Of a stretch of DNA of 64,000 nt, positions 1 to 8,640 are shown piece after piece. The first letter of the stretch is position 1; each line of letters begins with the position of its first letter. This DNA comes from Dyella telluris (lineage in GTDB: Bacteria > Pseudomonadota > Gammaproteobacteria > Xanthomonadales > Rhodanobacteraceae). The notes under the pieces were generated by a model that saw nothing but the letters and a program-made list of their open reading frames with translations, made no database searches and had not been told where the DNA came from. The translations under genes were made by a program, and so were the position numbers. The stretch spans positions 2,480,001 through 2,544,000 of the forward strand of contig NZ_CP060412.1 of NCBI RefSeq assembly GCF_014297575.1, read 5' to 3'.

Positions 1-11
1 TGCTTCCTTCG

Positions 12-1169
12 GTGAAGACCGAGGCCTTTGTCGCCAGCCAGGCGGAACTGGCCGATTTCCATCGACGACTGGATGCGTTGAGCCCGCATGCACCGGTGAC
101 CCTGGTGATCGTGGCGATCAACATCATCGTGTTCGTCGCCATGTGCATCGGTGGTGCCGGCCTGTTCAATCCGGATGGCGACGTGGCCATCCGCTGGGGA
201 TCGAACTACGGCCCGCTCACCATGGGCGGCCAGTGGTGGCGCCTGCTCACTGCCAACTACATCCACTTCGGCATCATCCATATCGCGCTCAACATGTGGG
301 CGCTGTACCAAAGCGGTCGCATGGCCGAGCGCTTGTTCGGCAGCGCGCGCTACACGTTGCTCTACGTGTTTGCCGGCATCAGCGGCAGCATCGCCAGCCT
401 GTTGTGGAACCCGGTGGTGAACGGCGCCGGTGCCTCGGGGGCGATCTTCGGCGTGTTCGGCGGGCTGCTGGCGTTCGTGATCAATGCGCGCAACCGCGTG
501 CCCCAGGAAGTGATGGTGGAGCACCGCAACAGCACGATCGGCTTCATCGCCTACTCGTTGTTCTACGGCATGGCGCATGCGGGCATCGACAATGCGGCAC
601 ACGTGGGCGGCCTGGTGGCGGGTTTTGGCATGGGCCTGCTGCTGGCGCGGCCGCTGACGGCAGAGGCGCGTGCGCGATCCGGCATCGGGCAGTGGGTCGT
701 GGCCATGTTGGCGGCTGCGCTGGTGCTGGGCGTCTCGTCAAAGCCGCTGTGGCGTCCCTCGCCGGATGTGCTGGCGCGCCAGCAGTTCCAGCAGACCTTG
801 CTTGGCTTCAGCCCGCAGGAGTCGGCCGCGGTGGCTGCTTCCAACGATCTGGTGGAAAAGGTCCGCGCCGGTCGGATCAGCGAAGCGGACTGGGTGCAGG
901 CCGTGCGCACGGACGTCGTGCCGCGCTGGCAGCGACTCCACGACGAACTGGCGAACGAGCACCTGCCCGCCGATGACAAGCAGTTCGCCCTGCAGCAGGC
1001 CATGCTGGCGTACGTGGATGCGCGACTGAAGCAGAACACGCTGATCGCCGAGAGCGAGGCTGCCACCGTGGACCGGCTCGGCATGCCCGCGCGGGTGAAG
1101 GCGGCGCGCGAAGAGGGCGATGCGGCGCTGGCGCGCCTTAACGCCATCGTGTCAGCGAAAAAGCCCTAG
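12..1169 (+). CDS. Rhomboid family intramembrane serine protease (5' end uncertain)
   Basis: Membrane protease expected to cleave transmembrane segments of other membrane proteins. The N-terminal 220 residues form a rhomboid core: a first hydrophobic helix near residues 28-48, the L1-loop/TM2 region with HFGIIH and LNMWALY (residues 85-99), the catalytic serine motif GASG (Ser142) and the catalytic histidine in NAAHVGG (His197). The Ser/His pair at this spacing is the rhomboid dyad. Residues 230-385 are a soluble, helix-rich C-terminal region of unknown role that follows one more hydrophobic segment. The start shown is a GTG at position 12, but the frame stays open to the window edge, so the true start may lie upstream. 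It converges on the GGDEF gene with a single base between the two stop codons. Confidence 0.9.
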   Translation: MKTEAFVASQAELADFHRRLDALSPHAPVTLVIVAINIIVFVAMCIGGAGLFNPDGDVAIRWGSNYGPLTMGGQWWRLLTANYIHFGIIHIALNMWALYQSGRMAERLFGSARYTLLYVFAGISGSIASLLWNPVVNGAGASGAIFGVFGGLLAFVINARNRVPQEVMVEHRNSTIGFIAYSLFYGMAHAGIDNAAHVGGLVAGFGMGLLLARPLTAEARARSGIGQWVVAMLAAALVLGVSSKPLWRPSPDVLARQQFQQTLLGFSPQESAAVAASNDLVEKVRAGRISEADWVQAVRTDVVPRWQRLHDELANEHLPADDKQFALQQAMLAYVDARLKQNTLIAESEAATVDRLGMPARVKAAREEGDAALARLNAIVSAKKP

Positions 1170-1170
1170 T

Positions 1171-2658
1171 TCAGCGCGAGCGGTCCAGATCCGTCCTGGG
1201 CGCGGGTAGTTCTACGCTTGCGCCGGCGATGCGCACACGGTTGCCGCCGCTGGCCTTCACGCAGTACATCGCGTCGTCCGCTGCCCGCATGAGTTCGCGC
1301 GACGAAAGTCCGTGCAATGGATACGTTGCCACGCCGATGCTGGCCGAGGTGTGCAGGCTGCGATCGGCGAGCTGGCAGGGCGCGTTGATGGCGGCGCGCA
1401 GCTTCTCCGCCACGCTGATGCTGTCGGCCATCGACTGCAGGCGGCACAACAGCACCACGAACTCATCGCCACCCATGCGTCCCACCACGTCGCCCTCGCG
1501 CAGATGGCCGCGGATGCGCTGGGCCACTTCGCACAACAGCAGATCGCCGGTGTGGTGGCCGAAGCGGTCATTCACCTGCTTGAATTTGTCCAGGTCGATG
1601 TAGAGCAGCGCAAGGTTGCCGCCGAAGTGCGTCACGTTCTCCAGTGCTGCCTCGAACTGCTGGTGGAACAGGTCGCGGTTGGCCAGGTCGGTGAGCGGAT
1701 CGTGTCGTGCAATGTGATGCAGGCGCGCTTCCGCCTGTTTGCGTTCGATGGCAGCGGCCACCTGGGTAGAGACGAACTGCAGCAGTTCCTTGTCGGCTTC
1801 CGTGTAACGCGTGGCGTCCGAATAACTCTGCACCACCAGTGCACCCACCGTGGTGCCCTGCGAACACAGCGGCACACCCAGCCAGTGCTGCGCATCCGTG
1901 CCGACGATGGGCAAGGCCGGATCGGAAGGTTTGGCCGGTGTCACCAGCAGGGCTTGTCCGGTGCGGATCACCTGACCCGTCAGCGTGCCGGCATCCAGGC
2001 TCTGGGCAGGCGGAACGTCGTCGCGCTCGTCGACGAAGTACGGAAACGTCAGTTCGGCGTGCAGCGGGTCGTATAGCGCCACGAAGAAATTGATGGCCGG
2101 GAGCAGGCTGCCGATGATGCGGTGGATGTCTTCGTAGAGCGCCGGAAGGTTGTCCGCGGTGTGCGCCGCCTCGGAGATCGCGTGCAGGGCCGTCGTCATG
2201 GATTCGGCCCGCTTGAGCGCGGTGATGTCGCGTGCCACCGCGATGCGCACCCGGTCTGAATCGGACCAGCGCGCCGACCACATGATGTGGACGGTGGTGC
2301 CGTCCTTGCGGATGTAGCGGTTCTGGAAATGCGGCTGGGGGTTGCCGGCCATGATGGCGGCGGCCACTTCCAGCGTGGCCTCGCGGTCGTCCGGGTGCAC
2401 CAGCTCGATCATCCGACGGCCGAGGACCTCCTCGGGCCTGTAGCCGAAGATGCGTTCATAGGAGGCGCTGACGAAGACATAACGCCCCTCCGTGTCGACC
2501 ACGCAGATGGCATCCCACAGCAGATCCATGATCTTGTTGAGCAGAACAGGTTCCATCGGATGCGTGGCGGCGGCTGGCTCGTGGCTGGCGGTTCCCAGCG
2601 TTCGAGCAAGATGTGTGCCGCTGGGGCCTTCGCTGTCTGGATGCCGCCGAGCCGTCAT
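1171..2658 (-). CDS. PAS-GAF-GGDEF diguanylate cyclase
   Basis: Predicted to make cyclic di-GMP from two GTP in response to an input sensed by its N-terminal domains. Order of domains: PAS (about residues 41-148, with the FGYRPEEVLG and RKDG motifs), GAF (about 170-305), GGDEF (about 313-480). The active-site motif GGDEF is intact at 396-400 and a product-inhibition I-site RxxD sits at 387-390, five residues before it, so the enzyme should be active and feedback-inhibited. There is no EAL or HD-GYP domain and no membrane segment, so it is probably cytosolic. The start at 2658 gives 495 aa; Met35, just before the PAS domain, is an alternative. The signal sensed is unknown. It stands alone, convergent with the rhomboid gene. 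Confidence 0.93.
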   Translation of the reverse strand: MTARRHPDSEGPSGTHLARTLGTASHEPAAATHPMEPVLLNKIMDLLWDAICVVDTEGRYVFVSASYERIFGYRPEEVLGRRMIELVHPDDREATLEVAAAIMAGNPQPHFQNRYIRKDGTTVHIMWSARWSDSDRVRIAVARDITALKRAESMTTALHAISEAAHTADNLPALYEDIHRIIGSLLPAINFFVALYDPLHAELTFPYFVDERDDVPPAQSLDAGTLTGQVIRTGQALLVTPAKPSDPALPIVGTDAQHWLGVPLCSQGTTVGALVVQSYSDATRYTEADKELLQFVSTQVAAAIERKQAEARLHHIARHDPLTDLANRDLFHQQFEAALENVTHFGGNLALLYIDLDKFKQVNDRFGHHTGDLLLCEVAQRIRGHLREGDVVGRMGGDEFVVLLCRLQSMADSISVAEKLRAAINAPCQLADRSLHTSASIGVATYPLHGLSSRELMRAADDAMYCVKASGGNRVRIAGASVELPAPRTDLDRSR

Positions 2659-2683
2659 GGGTGGGTGCCTTGGCAGGGAACCG

Positions 2684-3199
2684 CTAGTCGTCCAGCAAGG
2701 AGCGCGCCGTATTCCACATGGCGCGGGTCAGGGGTCGGTTTTCATGCGGAGTCTGCAGCACCACCAGCGTGGTGGTGCTGATGCTGGCGTGGATCTTCAG
2801 CAGCCGGTCCAGCACGGTTTCCAGGTGTGGGATGGACATGGCCACTACGCGCAACAGGGCCGAGTCCTCGCCGGCCAGCCGGCGGCAGTCGAGCACTTCG
2901 GGAATGTCCGCCACCAGCGAGCCGACGCGGGCGCAGATGCCGCCGTCGCAGCGCAGGCGGATCATGGCGTCGATCTCGTAGCCCAGCCGGCGCGGGTTCA
3001 CCACGGCGCGGTAACCGGCGATCACACCGGCTTCCTCCAGCCGTTTCACGCGCTCGGCCACGGCCGGGGCGGAGAGCTTCACCTTGCGCCCCAGCTCGGC
3101 GTAGCCCAGGCGGGCGTCCTGCTGCAGGGCCTCCAGCAGCTGCCAATCCGTAGCATCCCAGATCGGTTTCGATTCAAAGGTAACTGCGTTCATGGACAT
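2684..3199 (-). CDS. Lrp/AsnC family transcriptional regulator
   Basis: Feast/famine type DNA-binding regulator of 171 aa. Residues 12-62 form the AsnC-type winged helix-turn-helix (IWDATDWQLLEALQQDARLGYAELGRKV style start, then APAVAERVKRLEEAGVI), followed by a RAM/ligand-binding domain of about 80 residues. Members bind amino acids or related small molecules and often control a divergently transcribed exporter. Here it is divergent from an EamA exporter gene with about 100 bp between the starts, which suggests it regulates that operon and itself. Two in-frame ATG codons, at 3199 and 3193, could both serve as start. Confidence 0.93.
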   Translation of the reverse strand: MSMNAVTFESKPIWDATDWQLLEALQQDARLGYAELGRKVKLSAPAVAERVKRLEEAGVIAGYRAVVNPRRLGYEIDAMIRLRCDGGICARVGSLVADIPEVLDCRRLAGEDSALLRVVAMSIPHLETVLDRLLKIHASISTTTLVVLQTPHENRPLTRAMWNTARSLLDD

Positions 3200-3303
3200 T
3201 TCGTTCGTTGGCGAAACAACCTCATCCTACGCTGATTCATCATTCAAGCGCACCGCGGCGGAAATTACGATTCGCAACGTTCCCCACCCGGAAAAATAGT
3301 CCC
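3200..3303. promoter_or_regulatory. Divergent promoter region between Lrp regulator and EamA exporter
   Basis: The 104-bp gap separates two divergently transcribed genes and must hold both promoters and, by inference, an Lrp-type operator. It is noticeably more AT-rich than the flanking genes (for example the stretches around 3230-3250 and 3285-3300). No clear palindrome stands out by eye, as is common for Lrp sites. Confidence 0.4.
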
Positions 3304-4224
3304 ATGCATACCCCGGAACGCCTCGACGGGCGTGCCCTCGCTTACATCGGCATTGCCCTGCTCACCTGGTCGTCGGCCTATGCCGCGATTGCCTATGCAC
3401 TGGCCTCGTTCACGCCGGGCGAGGTGGCACTGGCCCGCCTTGGCATCGGCTCACTGTGCTTTGCCGTGCTCCTGCTGTTCAAGCGCGTGCCGCTGCCGGC
3501 GCGTCGCGACTGGCCACTGCTGACGCTGCTCGGCATCATCGGCCTCACCGTGTACCACTTGTGCCTCAATACGGCGGAAACCCGCGTAGCCAGCGGCACC
3601 GCGGCCATCCTGATCTCACTGGTGCCGGCGACGACGGCGGCACTGTCGGCCATCTGGCTGCGCGAGCGCCTCTCCCCGCGCACCCTGCTCGGCCTGGGCG
3701 TGGCCCTGATCGGCGTGGTGGTGGTGGTGCTCACCAGCGGCAAGGACGTGAAGGTGGAACCCATGGCCGCGCTGGTGCTGGTCAGCGTGCTGGCGTCGGC
3801 GATCTTCTTCGTGGGCCAGAAGCCGCTGTTCGCCCGCAACAGCATGCTGGGCGTCACCGGCTTCACGTTCTTTGCCGGCATGCTGGGCGCGCTGCCGTTT
3901 GGGCTGGGCCTGCCGCAGGCGCTGATGCATGCGCCTTCATCGCATATCGCCGCGCTGGTGTGGCTGGGCGTGGCGCCCACCTTCATCGGCTACATCGCAT
4001 GGAACGCTGCCTTGCATCGCGCCTCGGCCTCGCAGGTGAGCAGCTTCATCTACTTTTCGCCACCGATTGCCGTGCTGATCGGCTGGGTATGGCTGGGTGA
4101 ACGTCCGACCCTGCTGACCCTGGTGGGCGGTGTGATCACCGTGGGCGGCGTGGTACTGGCCAATGCGCGTCGACGCCCCGCCGCGCCGGCTCCCGTAGTG
4201 GCCACGCCGGCCAAGCAGAGCTGA
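3304..4224 (+). CDS. EamA/DMT family transporter
   Basis: Inner-membrane exporter of the drug/metabolite transporter superfamily, 306 aa, with about ten hydrophobic helices arranged as two EamA repeats (about residues 10-140 and 155-290). Family members export amino acids, nucleosides or drugs; the substrate cannot be told here. The ATG at 3304 is chosen because the frame upstream (to 3208) overlaps the promoter region and encodes a polar, non-membrane stretch. It lies divergent from an Lrp/AsnC regulator and 4 bp before a cupin gene, so exporter, cupin and GST probably form one operon under control of the regulator. The C-terminal tail is Ala/Pro-rich. Confidence 0.93.
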   Translation: MHTPERLDGRALAYIGIALLTWSSAYAAIAYALASFTPGEVALARLGIGSLCFAVLLLFKRVPLPARRDWPLLTLLGIIGLTVYHLCLNTAETRVASGTAAILISLVPATTAALSAIWLRERLSPRTLLGLGVALIGVVVVVLTSGKDVKVEPMAALVLVSVLASAIFFVGQKPLFARNSMLGVTGFTFFAGMLGALPFGLGLPQALMHAPSSHIAALVWLGVAPTFIGYIAWNAALHRASASQVSSFIYFSPPIAVLIGWVWLGERPTLLTLVGGVITVGGVVLANARRRPAAPAPVVATPAKQS

Positions 4225-4228
4225 GCAC

Positions 4229-4525
4229 ATGACGCCGGTCCACCTGGTCGACGCCGCCGCGGCCTTGCCGCAAGCCTGGTCTTCCCGTGTGCTCGCGCAG
4301 TTCGGCGGCACGCGGCTGAAGCTGGTGCGCATGGACGACACGGCGTATCCGGAAGAGATCCACGACGATGACGAAGGCTTGCTCGTGCTCGATGGCGTGA
4401 TGCTGTTGCGCATCCACGGCGACACCGTGACGGTGGGCGCGGGTGAGCTGTGCATCATTCCTGCCGGCACGCCGCACAGCGTGGAAGCGGGCAGCCACGG
4501 TACGCTGCTGATCCTCGACACCTGA
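4229..4525 (+). CDS. Small cupin-domain protein
   Basis: A 98-aa single-domain cupin. The second cupin motif is clear (PAGTPH followed by a short beta segment, residues about 78-90). The first motif is partly degenerate: it has IHDDDEG in place of the usual HxH...E, so metal binding may use fewer histidines than normal. Such small cupins can be isomerases, dioxygenases or simple binding proteins; no specific activity can be assigned. The start lies 4 bp after the EamA stop and its ribosome site is inside the EamA end, which supports translational linkage. The GST gene follows after 21 bp. Confidence 0.85.
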   Translation: MTPVHLVDAAAALPQAWSSRVLAQFGGTRLKLVRMDDTAYPEEIHDDDEGLLVLDGVMLLRIHGDTVTVGAGELCIIPAGTPHSVEAGSHGTLLILDT

Positions 4526-4546
4526 CGTACCACCGGGAGCCCGTCC

Positions 4547-5230
4547 GTGACCACGCTTTACATCGCCAACAAGAACTACTCGTCCTGGTCGCTGCGTCCG
4601 TGGGTGCTGATGAAGCACCTTGGCTTGCCGTTCGACGAGCAGCTGATGATTTTCGGCGAAGGCTCCAACTGGGATGCGTTCCGCCAGTTCTCGCCGAGCG
4701 GCCGCGTGCCTTGCCTGCGCGATGGTGACACGGTGGTGTGGGATTCGCTGGCGATTGCCGAGTATCTCGCCGAAGCGCATCCAGGCGTTTGGCCATCCGA
4801 TCGTATCGCGCGTGCCTGGGCGCGCAGCGCCGCCGCCGAGATGCACTCGGGCTTCGGCACGCTTCGCAACGAATGTGGCATGAGCTGCGGCTTGCGCGTG
4901 CGCTTGCACGCGATCGGTCCAGCGTTGCAGGCCGACATCGCCCGCATCAACGAACTATGGAACGAAGGATTGTCGCGCTTCGGTGGGCCGTTCCTTGCCG
5001 GCGACGCATTCAGCGCCGTCGATGCGTTCTACGCGCCGGTGGTGTTCCGCATCCAGACCTATGGCCTGCCGATGCAGGGCGCCGCGGCCGCCTACGTGCA
5101 ACGCATGCTGGCGCTGCCGGCGATGCGCGAGTGGTACACCGCCGCACTGGCGGAACCGTGGCGCGACCACGCACACGAAGCGGAAACCCATCACTTCGGC
5201 GAAGTCACCGAGGACTTCCGCCTCGCCTGA
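4547..5230 (+). CDS. Glutathione S-transferase family protein
   Basis: Cytosolic GST-fold protein of 227 aa. The thioredoxin-like N-terminal domain (residues 1-80) contains NKNYSSWSLRPW, where Ser or Tyr near residue 10-12 would activate the glutathione thiol, a cis-Pro motif GRVPCL, and DSLAIAEYL, which contacts the gamma-glutamyl group of glutathione. The all-helical C-terminal domain follows. The start is a GTG at 4547 preceded by GGGAG six to nine bases upstream. It is the third gene of the EamA-cupin-GST set and may detoxify or conjugate the compound handled by that set, which is inference. Substrate unknown. Confidence 0.92.
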   Translation: MTTLYIANKNYSSWSLRPWVLMKHLGLPFDEQLMIFGEGSNWDAFRQFSPSGRVPCLRDGDTVVWDSLAIAEYLAEAHPGVWPSDRIARAWARSAAAEMHSGFGTLRNECGMSCGLRVRLHAIGPALQADIARINELWNEGLSRFGGPFLAGDAFSAVDAFYAPVVFRIQTYGLPMQGAAAAYVQRMLALPAMREWYTAALAEPWRDHAHEAETHHFGEVTEDFRLA

Positions 5231-5890
5231 TCAGGCCGCTTCGGGCACCGCATCACCCTGCCGTCGCGCCTGCCACCGGCCGAGCGCGACCAGCAGCAGT
5301 GCCACCACGATGAAGGCCACCAGCACGCCGAGCGCATCGAGCACTACTTGCAGATAGCCCAGCGCCTTCACGTCGAGGAACGGATACGGATACCAGCCGT
5401 TCACCGCGCCACGCAGCAGCACGTAGGTGAAGTATCCGGCCGGATAACTCTGCCAGGCGATCACCTGCGGCCAGCGCAGCGATGCCTTCGGCACGGCCAG
5501 CCACCAGTAAAGGACGTACAGCGGTGGCATCAGGTCGTGCACGATCACATCTGCCACCAGCACCCAGCCGGTCGGCGTCCACAACTGGCGCAACATCAGG
5601 TTGTACACCGCGCTGACGATCACGATGCTCATCGCCGCCGCCGTCTGCACGCCCGGTCGCAGCAGGAAACGCGACACCGCGGTGGGCGTGTCCAACGCCG
5701 CCGCGGTAAGCACGGCCGCGATCAGGAGGTTGGTCAGAATGGTGTAGTAGCCCAGGTAGATCCACACGCCATGAAACGCGGAGTGGCCTTCATCCAGCGC
5801 CAGGCGGACGGAAAACCACAACTGCAACGCCAGCCCGAACCAGCCGAGCAGGGCGGAGAACATGGCCAACGGACGGTAGCGATACGGCAT
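5231..5890 (-). CDS. Pr6Pr family membrane protein
   Basis: Integral membrane protein of 219 aa with six hydrophobic helices, recognisable as the bacterial Pr6Pr family by FHGVWIYLGYYTILTNLL near residue 40-57 and the conserved HDLMPPLYVLYWW segment near 121-133. Family proteins resemble the eukaryotic FAR-17a/AIG1 (ADTRP) hydrolases of fatty acid esters of hydroxy fatty acids, but the bacterial members have no proven function. The His in HDLMPP is the obvious candidate catalytic residue. Its stop codon begins immediately after the GST stop codon (convergent, no gap). It lies downstream of the TMEM175 gene on the same strand. Confidence 0.85.
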   Translation of the reverse strand: MPYRYRPLAMFSALLGWFGLALQLWFSVRLALDEGHSAFHGVWIYLGYYTILTNLLIAAVLTAAALDTPTAVSRFLLRPGVQTAAAMSIVIVSAVYNLMLRQLWTPTGWVLVADVIVHDLMPPLYVLYWWLAVPKASLRWPQVIAWQSYPAGYFTYVLLRGAVNGWYPYPFLDVKALGYLQVVLDALGVLVAFIVVALLLVALGRWQARRQGDAVPEAA

Positions 5891-5964
5891 GGGGCAGGTA
5901 TCAGCAAAGCAGGAACACCACTATGCCACCCGCCGATGACGGGCGCCGCACCGCAAGAAATCGC

Positions 5965-6603
5965 TTATGACTCGGCCAGCACGGGCTGTAGACGCTGCGT
6001 GCGGCGAAGGCCCAGCGCGTAGAACAGGCGCACGAACAGCGGGATGGTGAGCAGCAGCAGGTTGTTCCAGCCCGGCGCGAACCAGGCGGCCAGCAGCGAC
6101 AACGCCGCTGCGGCAGGCAGGCCCAGTGCACGCCAGCGCGTGGCTGCCACGTGGTCCGGCGCGAGGTCCGCTCTGACGAAGGGCGGCCGGAGCGCGACCG
6201 CGAACACGCGCCATTGCAGCAGGCCGGCGGCCAGCAGGGTGCCGGCATAGACCAGCTCGGGCACGCGCGCCATCGGGTTGGAGCTCATCAACGCGGTGGC
6301 GAACGGCATGAAGGCCACGGTCATCAGCAGCAGCATGTTCGGCCACATCACGCTGGCGCTGTAATCGACCAGCATGCCGAACACGCGATGGTGCGCCACC
6401 CACAGCGCGCCGATCACCAGGAAGCTCAGGGCGAAACCCATGAAGCTCGGCTGCAGGGCTTGCAGTGCCTGCAGGTAAGCACCGTCATCGCGCGTTTCCA
6501 GGTGCGGCACGTGCACTTCGATGATCAGCAGCGTGATGGCGATGGCGAACACCGCGTCCGAGAAGAACGTCAGGCGTTCCAGTTGCGAGGCGTTGGAGCT
6601 CAT
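5965..6603 (-). CDS. TMEM175 (DUF1211) family potassium channel-like protein
   Basis: Membrane protein of 212 aa with about six hydrophobic segments, the size of one bacterial TMEM175 unit. The signature RxxxFSD motif is present at residues 10-16, followed by the AVFAIAITLL pore-helix pattern. Bacterial homologues assemble as tetramers and conduct K+ with modest selectivity. The ATG at 6603 is taken because it places the FSD motif at the usual distance from the N terminus; the same frame is open far upstream inside ubiE but that part is an antisense-free shadow. It lies 68 bp after ubiE on the same strand and could be cotranscribed. Confidence 0.9.
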   Translation of the reverse strand: MSSNASQLERLTFFSDAVFAIAITLLIIEVHVPHLETRDDGAYLQALQALQPSFMGFALSFLVIGALWVAHHRVFGMLVDYSASVMWPNMLLLMTVAFMPFATALMSSNPMARVPELVYAGTLLAAGLLQWRVFAVALRPPFVRADLAPDHVAATRWRALGLPAAAALSLLAAWFAPGWNNLLLLTIPLFVRLFYALGLRRTQRLQPVLAES

Positions 6604-6671
6604 CGTATCTCTCCCTGATGCGGTGGCCGTGCGTCGTATCGCGCGGATGCCCCTCGCATCCGCGGCTTCTT

Positions 6672-7433
6672 TCAGAACTTGTAAGCGCGATGGATGGCCA
6701 CGATGCCGTTGGTGAGGTTGCGCACGTCGACGCGACCGAAACCGGCACGTTCCATCATGCCCTTGAGCGTCTGCTGATCCGGGTGCTTGCGGATCGATTC
6801 GGCGAGGTACTGGTAGCTGTCGGCGTCGCCGGCGAACAGCTGGCCGAGCTTGGGCAGCACCTTGAACGAGTGGAAGTCGTAGAGCTTGCTGAACAGGTCG
6901 CTCTGCACGCGCGAGAACTCCAGCACCAGCGCGCGGCCGCCCGGCTTGAGTACGCGGCAGATGTCCGCCAGCGCCTTGTCCTTGTCGGTGACGTTGCGCA
7001 GGCCGAAAGCCATGGTCACCGCATCGAAGCTGTTGTCCGGGAACGGCAGGCATTCGGCATTCATCTGCGTCCAGCGCAGGCCGGACACCAGGCCACGGTC
7101 GGTGAGGCGATCGCGGCCCACGCCGAGCATGGCAGCGTTGATGTCGCCCACGATGATCTCACCCGACTCACCCACCACCGGCTTGAGCAGCGCGGCGATG
7201 TCGCCCGTGCCGCCAGCCAGGTCGAGCACGCGGTCACCCTTGCGCACGCCGCTGATCGCCACGAAATGGCGCTTCCACAGGCGATGGACGCCGAACGACA
7301 TCAGGTCGTTCATCAGGTCGTAGCTGCGCGCGACAGAGGTGAACACCTCGGCGACAAGCTTCTGCTTGTCGCCGACGGGGACGTCGCGGAAGCCGAAATG
7401 GGTGGTGTTGGGGGATTGGGGCTGGTCGCTCAT
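6672..7433 (-). CDS. ubiE: Demethylmenaquinone/2-methoxy-6-polyprenyl-1,4-benzoquinol methyltransferase
   Basis: C-methyltransferase of ubiquinone (and, where present, menaquinone) biosynthesis using S-adenosylmethionine. At 253 aa it matches the family length. Visible features: the UbiE start region [19 protein letters not shown], the SAM-binding loop [10 protein letters not shown] (residues about 69-78), the acidic residue after motif II in GDIN, and the [11 protein letters not shown] and YQYLAESI signatures of UbiE/COQ5. It acts at the inner membrane surface with other Ubi proteins. Located upstream of the TMEM175 and Pr6Pr genes on the minus strand; no other ubi gene is in the window. Confidence 0.97.
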   Translation of the reverse strand: MSDQPQSPNTTHFGFRDVPVGDKQKLVAEVFTSVARSYDLMNDLMSFGVHRLWKRHFVAISGVRKGDRVLDLAGGTGDIAALLKPVVGESGEIIVGDINAAMLGVGRDRLTDRGLVSGLRWTQMNAECLPFPDNSFDAVTMAFGLRNVTDKDKALADICRVLKPGGRALVLEFSRVQSDLFSKLYDFHSFKVLPKLGQLFAGDADSYQYLAESIRKHPDQQTLKGMMERAGFGRVDVRNLTNGIVAIHRAYKF

Positions 7434-7554
7434 GGGGTAATGGTAGCGGATTGGGGGGTGGGCTTCTTGTTGGGCCTGGTGGGCCTGGGGGTTCCCTTGG
7501 GGGAGAGGGTGGAAGGTACGTGCAGATGCTCGCCGGACGACTTGCTACTTTAGC
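7434..7554. other. ubiE upstream spacer
   Basis: Short G-rich spacer (runs such as ggggggtggg near 7454) between the ubiE start and repeat element A. It should contain the ubiE promoter. No gene seen. Confidence 0.4.
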
Positions 7555-8506
7555 CGTCACCCCTGCGTAGGCAGGGGTCCAGTGACTTTGCCTTGGGCCT
7601 TCGGGTTCTAGCGCTACCGCGACCGGGCCGCTTACGCAGCGGGCGTTCCGACCTCCTGCCGGAGGTCGGGTCACTTTTCTTTGCTTGCCCAAAGAAAAGT
7701 AACCAAAAGAAAAGGCACCCCCATCGCGGCGCCGGCCGGTGGAGCCGGCCGGTCCGTGAGGGTCGGCCGGGCTTTTCGACAGGACCTCCCTGTCCTGTCG
7801 AAAAGGGATCGGCATCCTTGCCGATCCCCCTGCGGGCCTGATCGTCCGCCCCTCACCGCCGCTCAAGGGGTCGGGTAGGTCAAAAGCCAGAGCCAGAGCC
7901 GAAGGCTCGTGCAGCTGCGCTGCACATCGCGACGCAGGGCGACGGCCTGTTGAGCGCCGGCTTAGCTTGTCTGTAGGAGCGCACCCTGTGCGCGACCACC
8001 TGACGGAGCGGTATCGACAGGGCGCTGCGGTCGCGCACAAGGTGCGCTCCTACAAGGGGGGCTTGCACCGTGTGAAGCCCGTTCCTTTCTCGCCTCAGTG
8101 CTCACCCCAGTCCTCTCCCGAACGGGAGAGGACGAGCGACAGGGGATGTTCAACGTGAACTCCCTAAGGGCAAGGAAGGATGTGCCGCGCAGCGGCACGA
8201 TGCTCCGCGTTAAGTCCTCTCCGCTTCGGCGCGTTGCGAAGCGCATTGCAGTACCCGCTGTGTAGAGGCGAAGGTTGCCAAGCAACAACGTTCCTCAGCC
8301 GTTCGGGCTTATCCCACCGGCATGCTGCCAGCCTTTAAGGCCATTTTCTTTGGGTTACTTTTCTTTTGGGCCAGCAAAAGAAAAGTGACTCGGCCTCCGG
8401 CAGGAGGTCGAAACGCCTCCGCGGCGTAAGCGGCAACCTGGCGCCTGCGTGACTACCGAAGGCCGAGAGCAAAGGCACTGGACCCCAGCTCTCGCTGGAA
8501 TGACGG
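7555..8506. repeat. Intergenic element A: non-coding repeat with long terminal inverted repeats
   Basis: About 950 bp bounded by cgtcaccc at the left and gaatgacgg at the right. The two ends (about 7574-7715 and 8338-8486) are imperfect inverted repeats of roughly 140 bp. Each carries, from outside in, gtccagtg, ctttgc, a tcggccttcgg-like segment, ccgcttacgc, the palindrome cctcctgccggagg, and a gtcacttttctt/aagaaaagtaacc block. Inside are a tgtaggagcgcac hairpin (7972-8054), the hairpin cgacaggac/gtcctgtcg (near 7777-7801) and a cctctcccgaacgggagagg hairpin (near 8113-8132). Open frames inside are low-complexity and lack ribosome sites. An inverted copy lies at 42180-43292. No transposase is encoded, so if mobile it depends on another source. 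Confidence 0.8.
7972..8054. repeat. REP-type inverted repeat (tgtaggagcgcac family)
   Basis: Arms 7972-7997 and 8029-8054 match at 25 of 26 positions as inverted repeats around a 31-base loop. This motif family recurs at 34674-34724, 42657-42738 and 53191-53271 in this window. Such repeats are common between genes of Xanthomonadales and pseudomonads. Confidence 0.85.
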
Positions 8507-8640
8507 TCAAAAGAGTGAAGCGGTGGAGCAGTAATCGACCACCGAGGCTCTGAATCCCGGCCTGCGCCGGGATGACGAGCTCGATACGGTGAGGCAAGGT
8601 CACCCCTCACCCCAGCCCTCTCCCCGCAGGGGAGAGGGAG

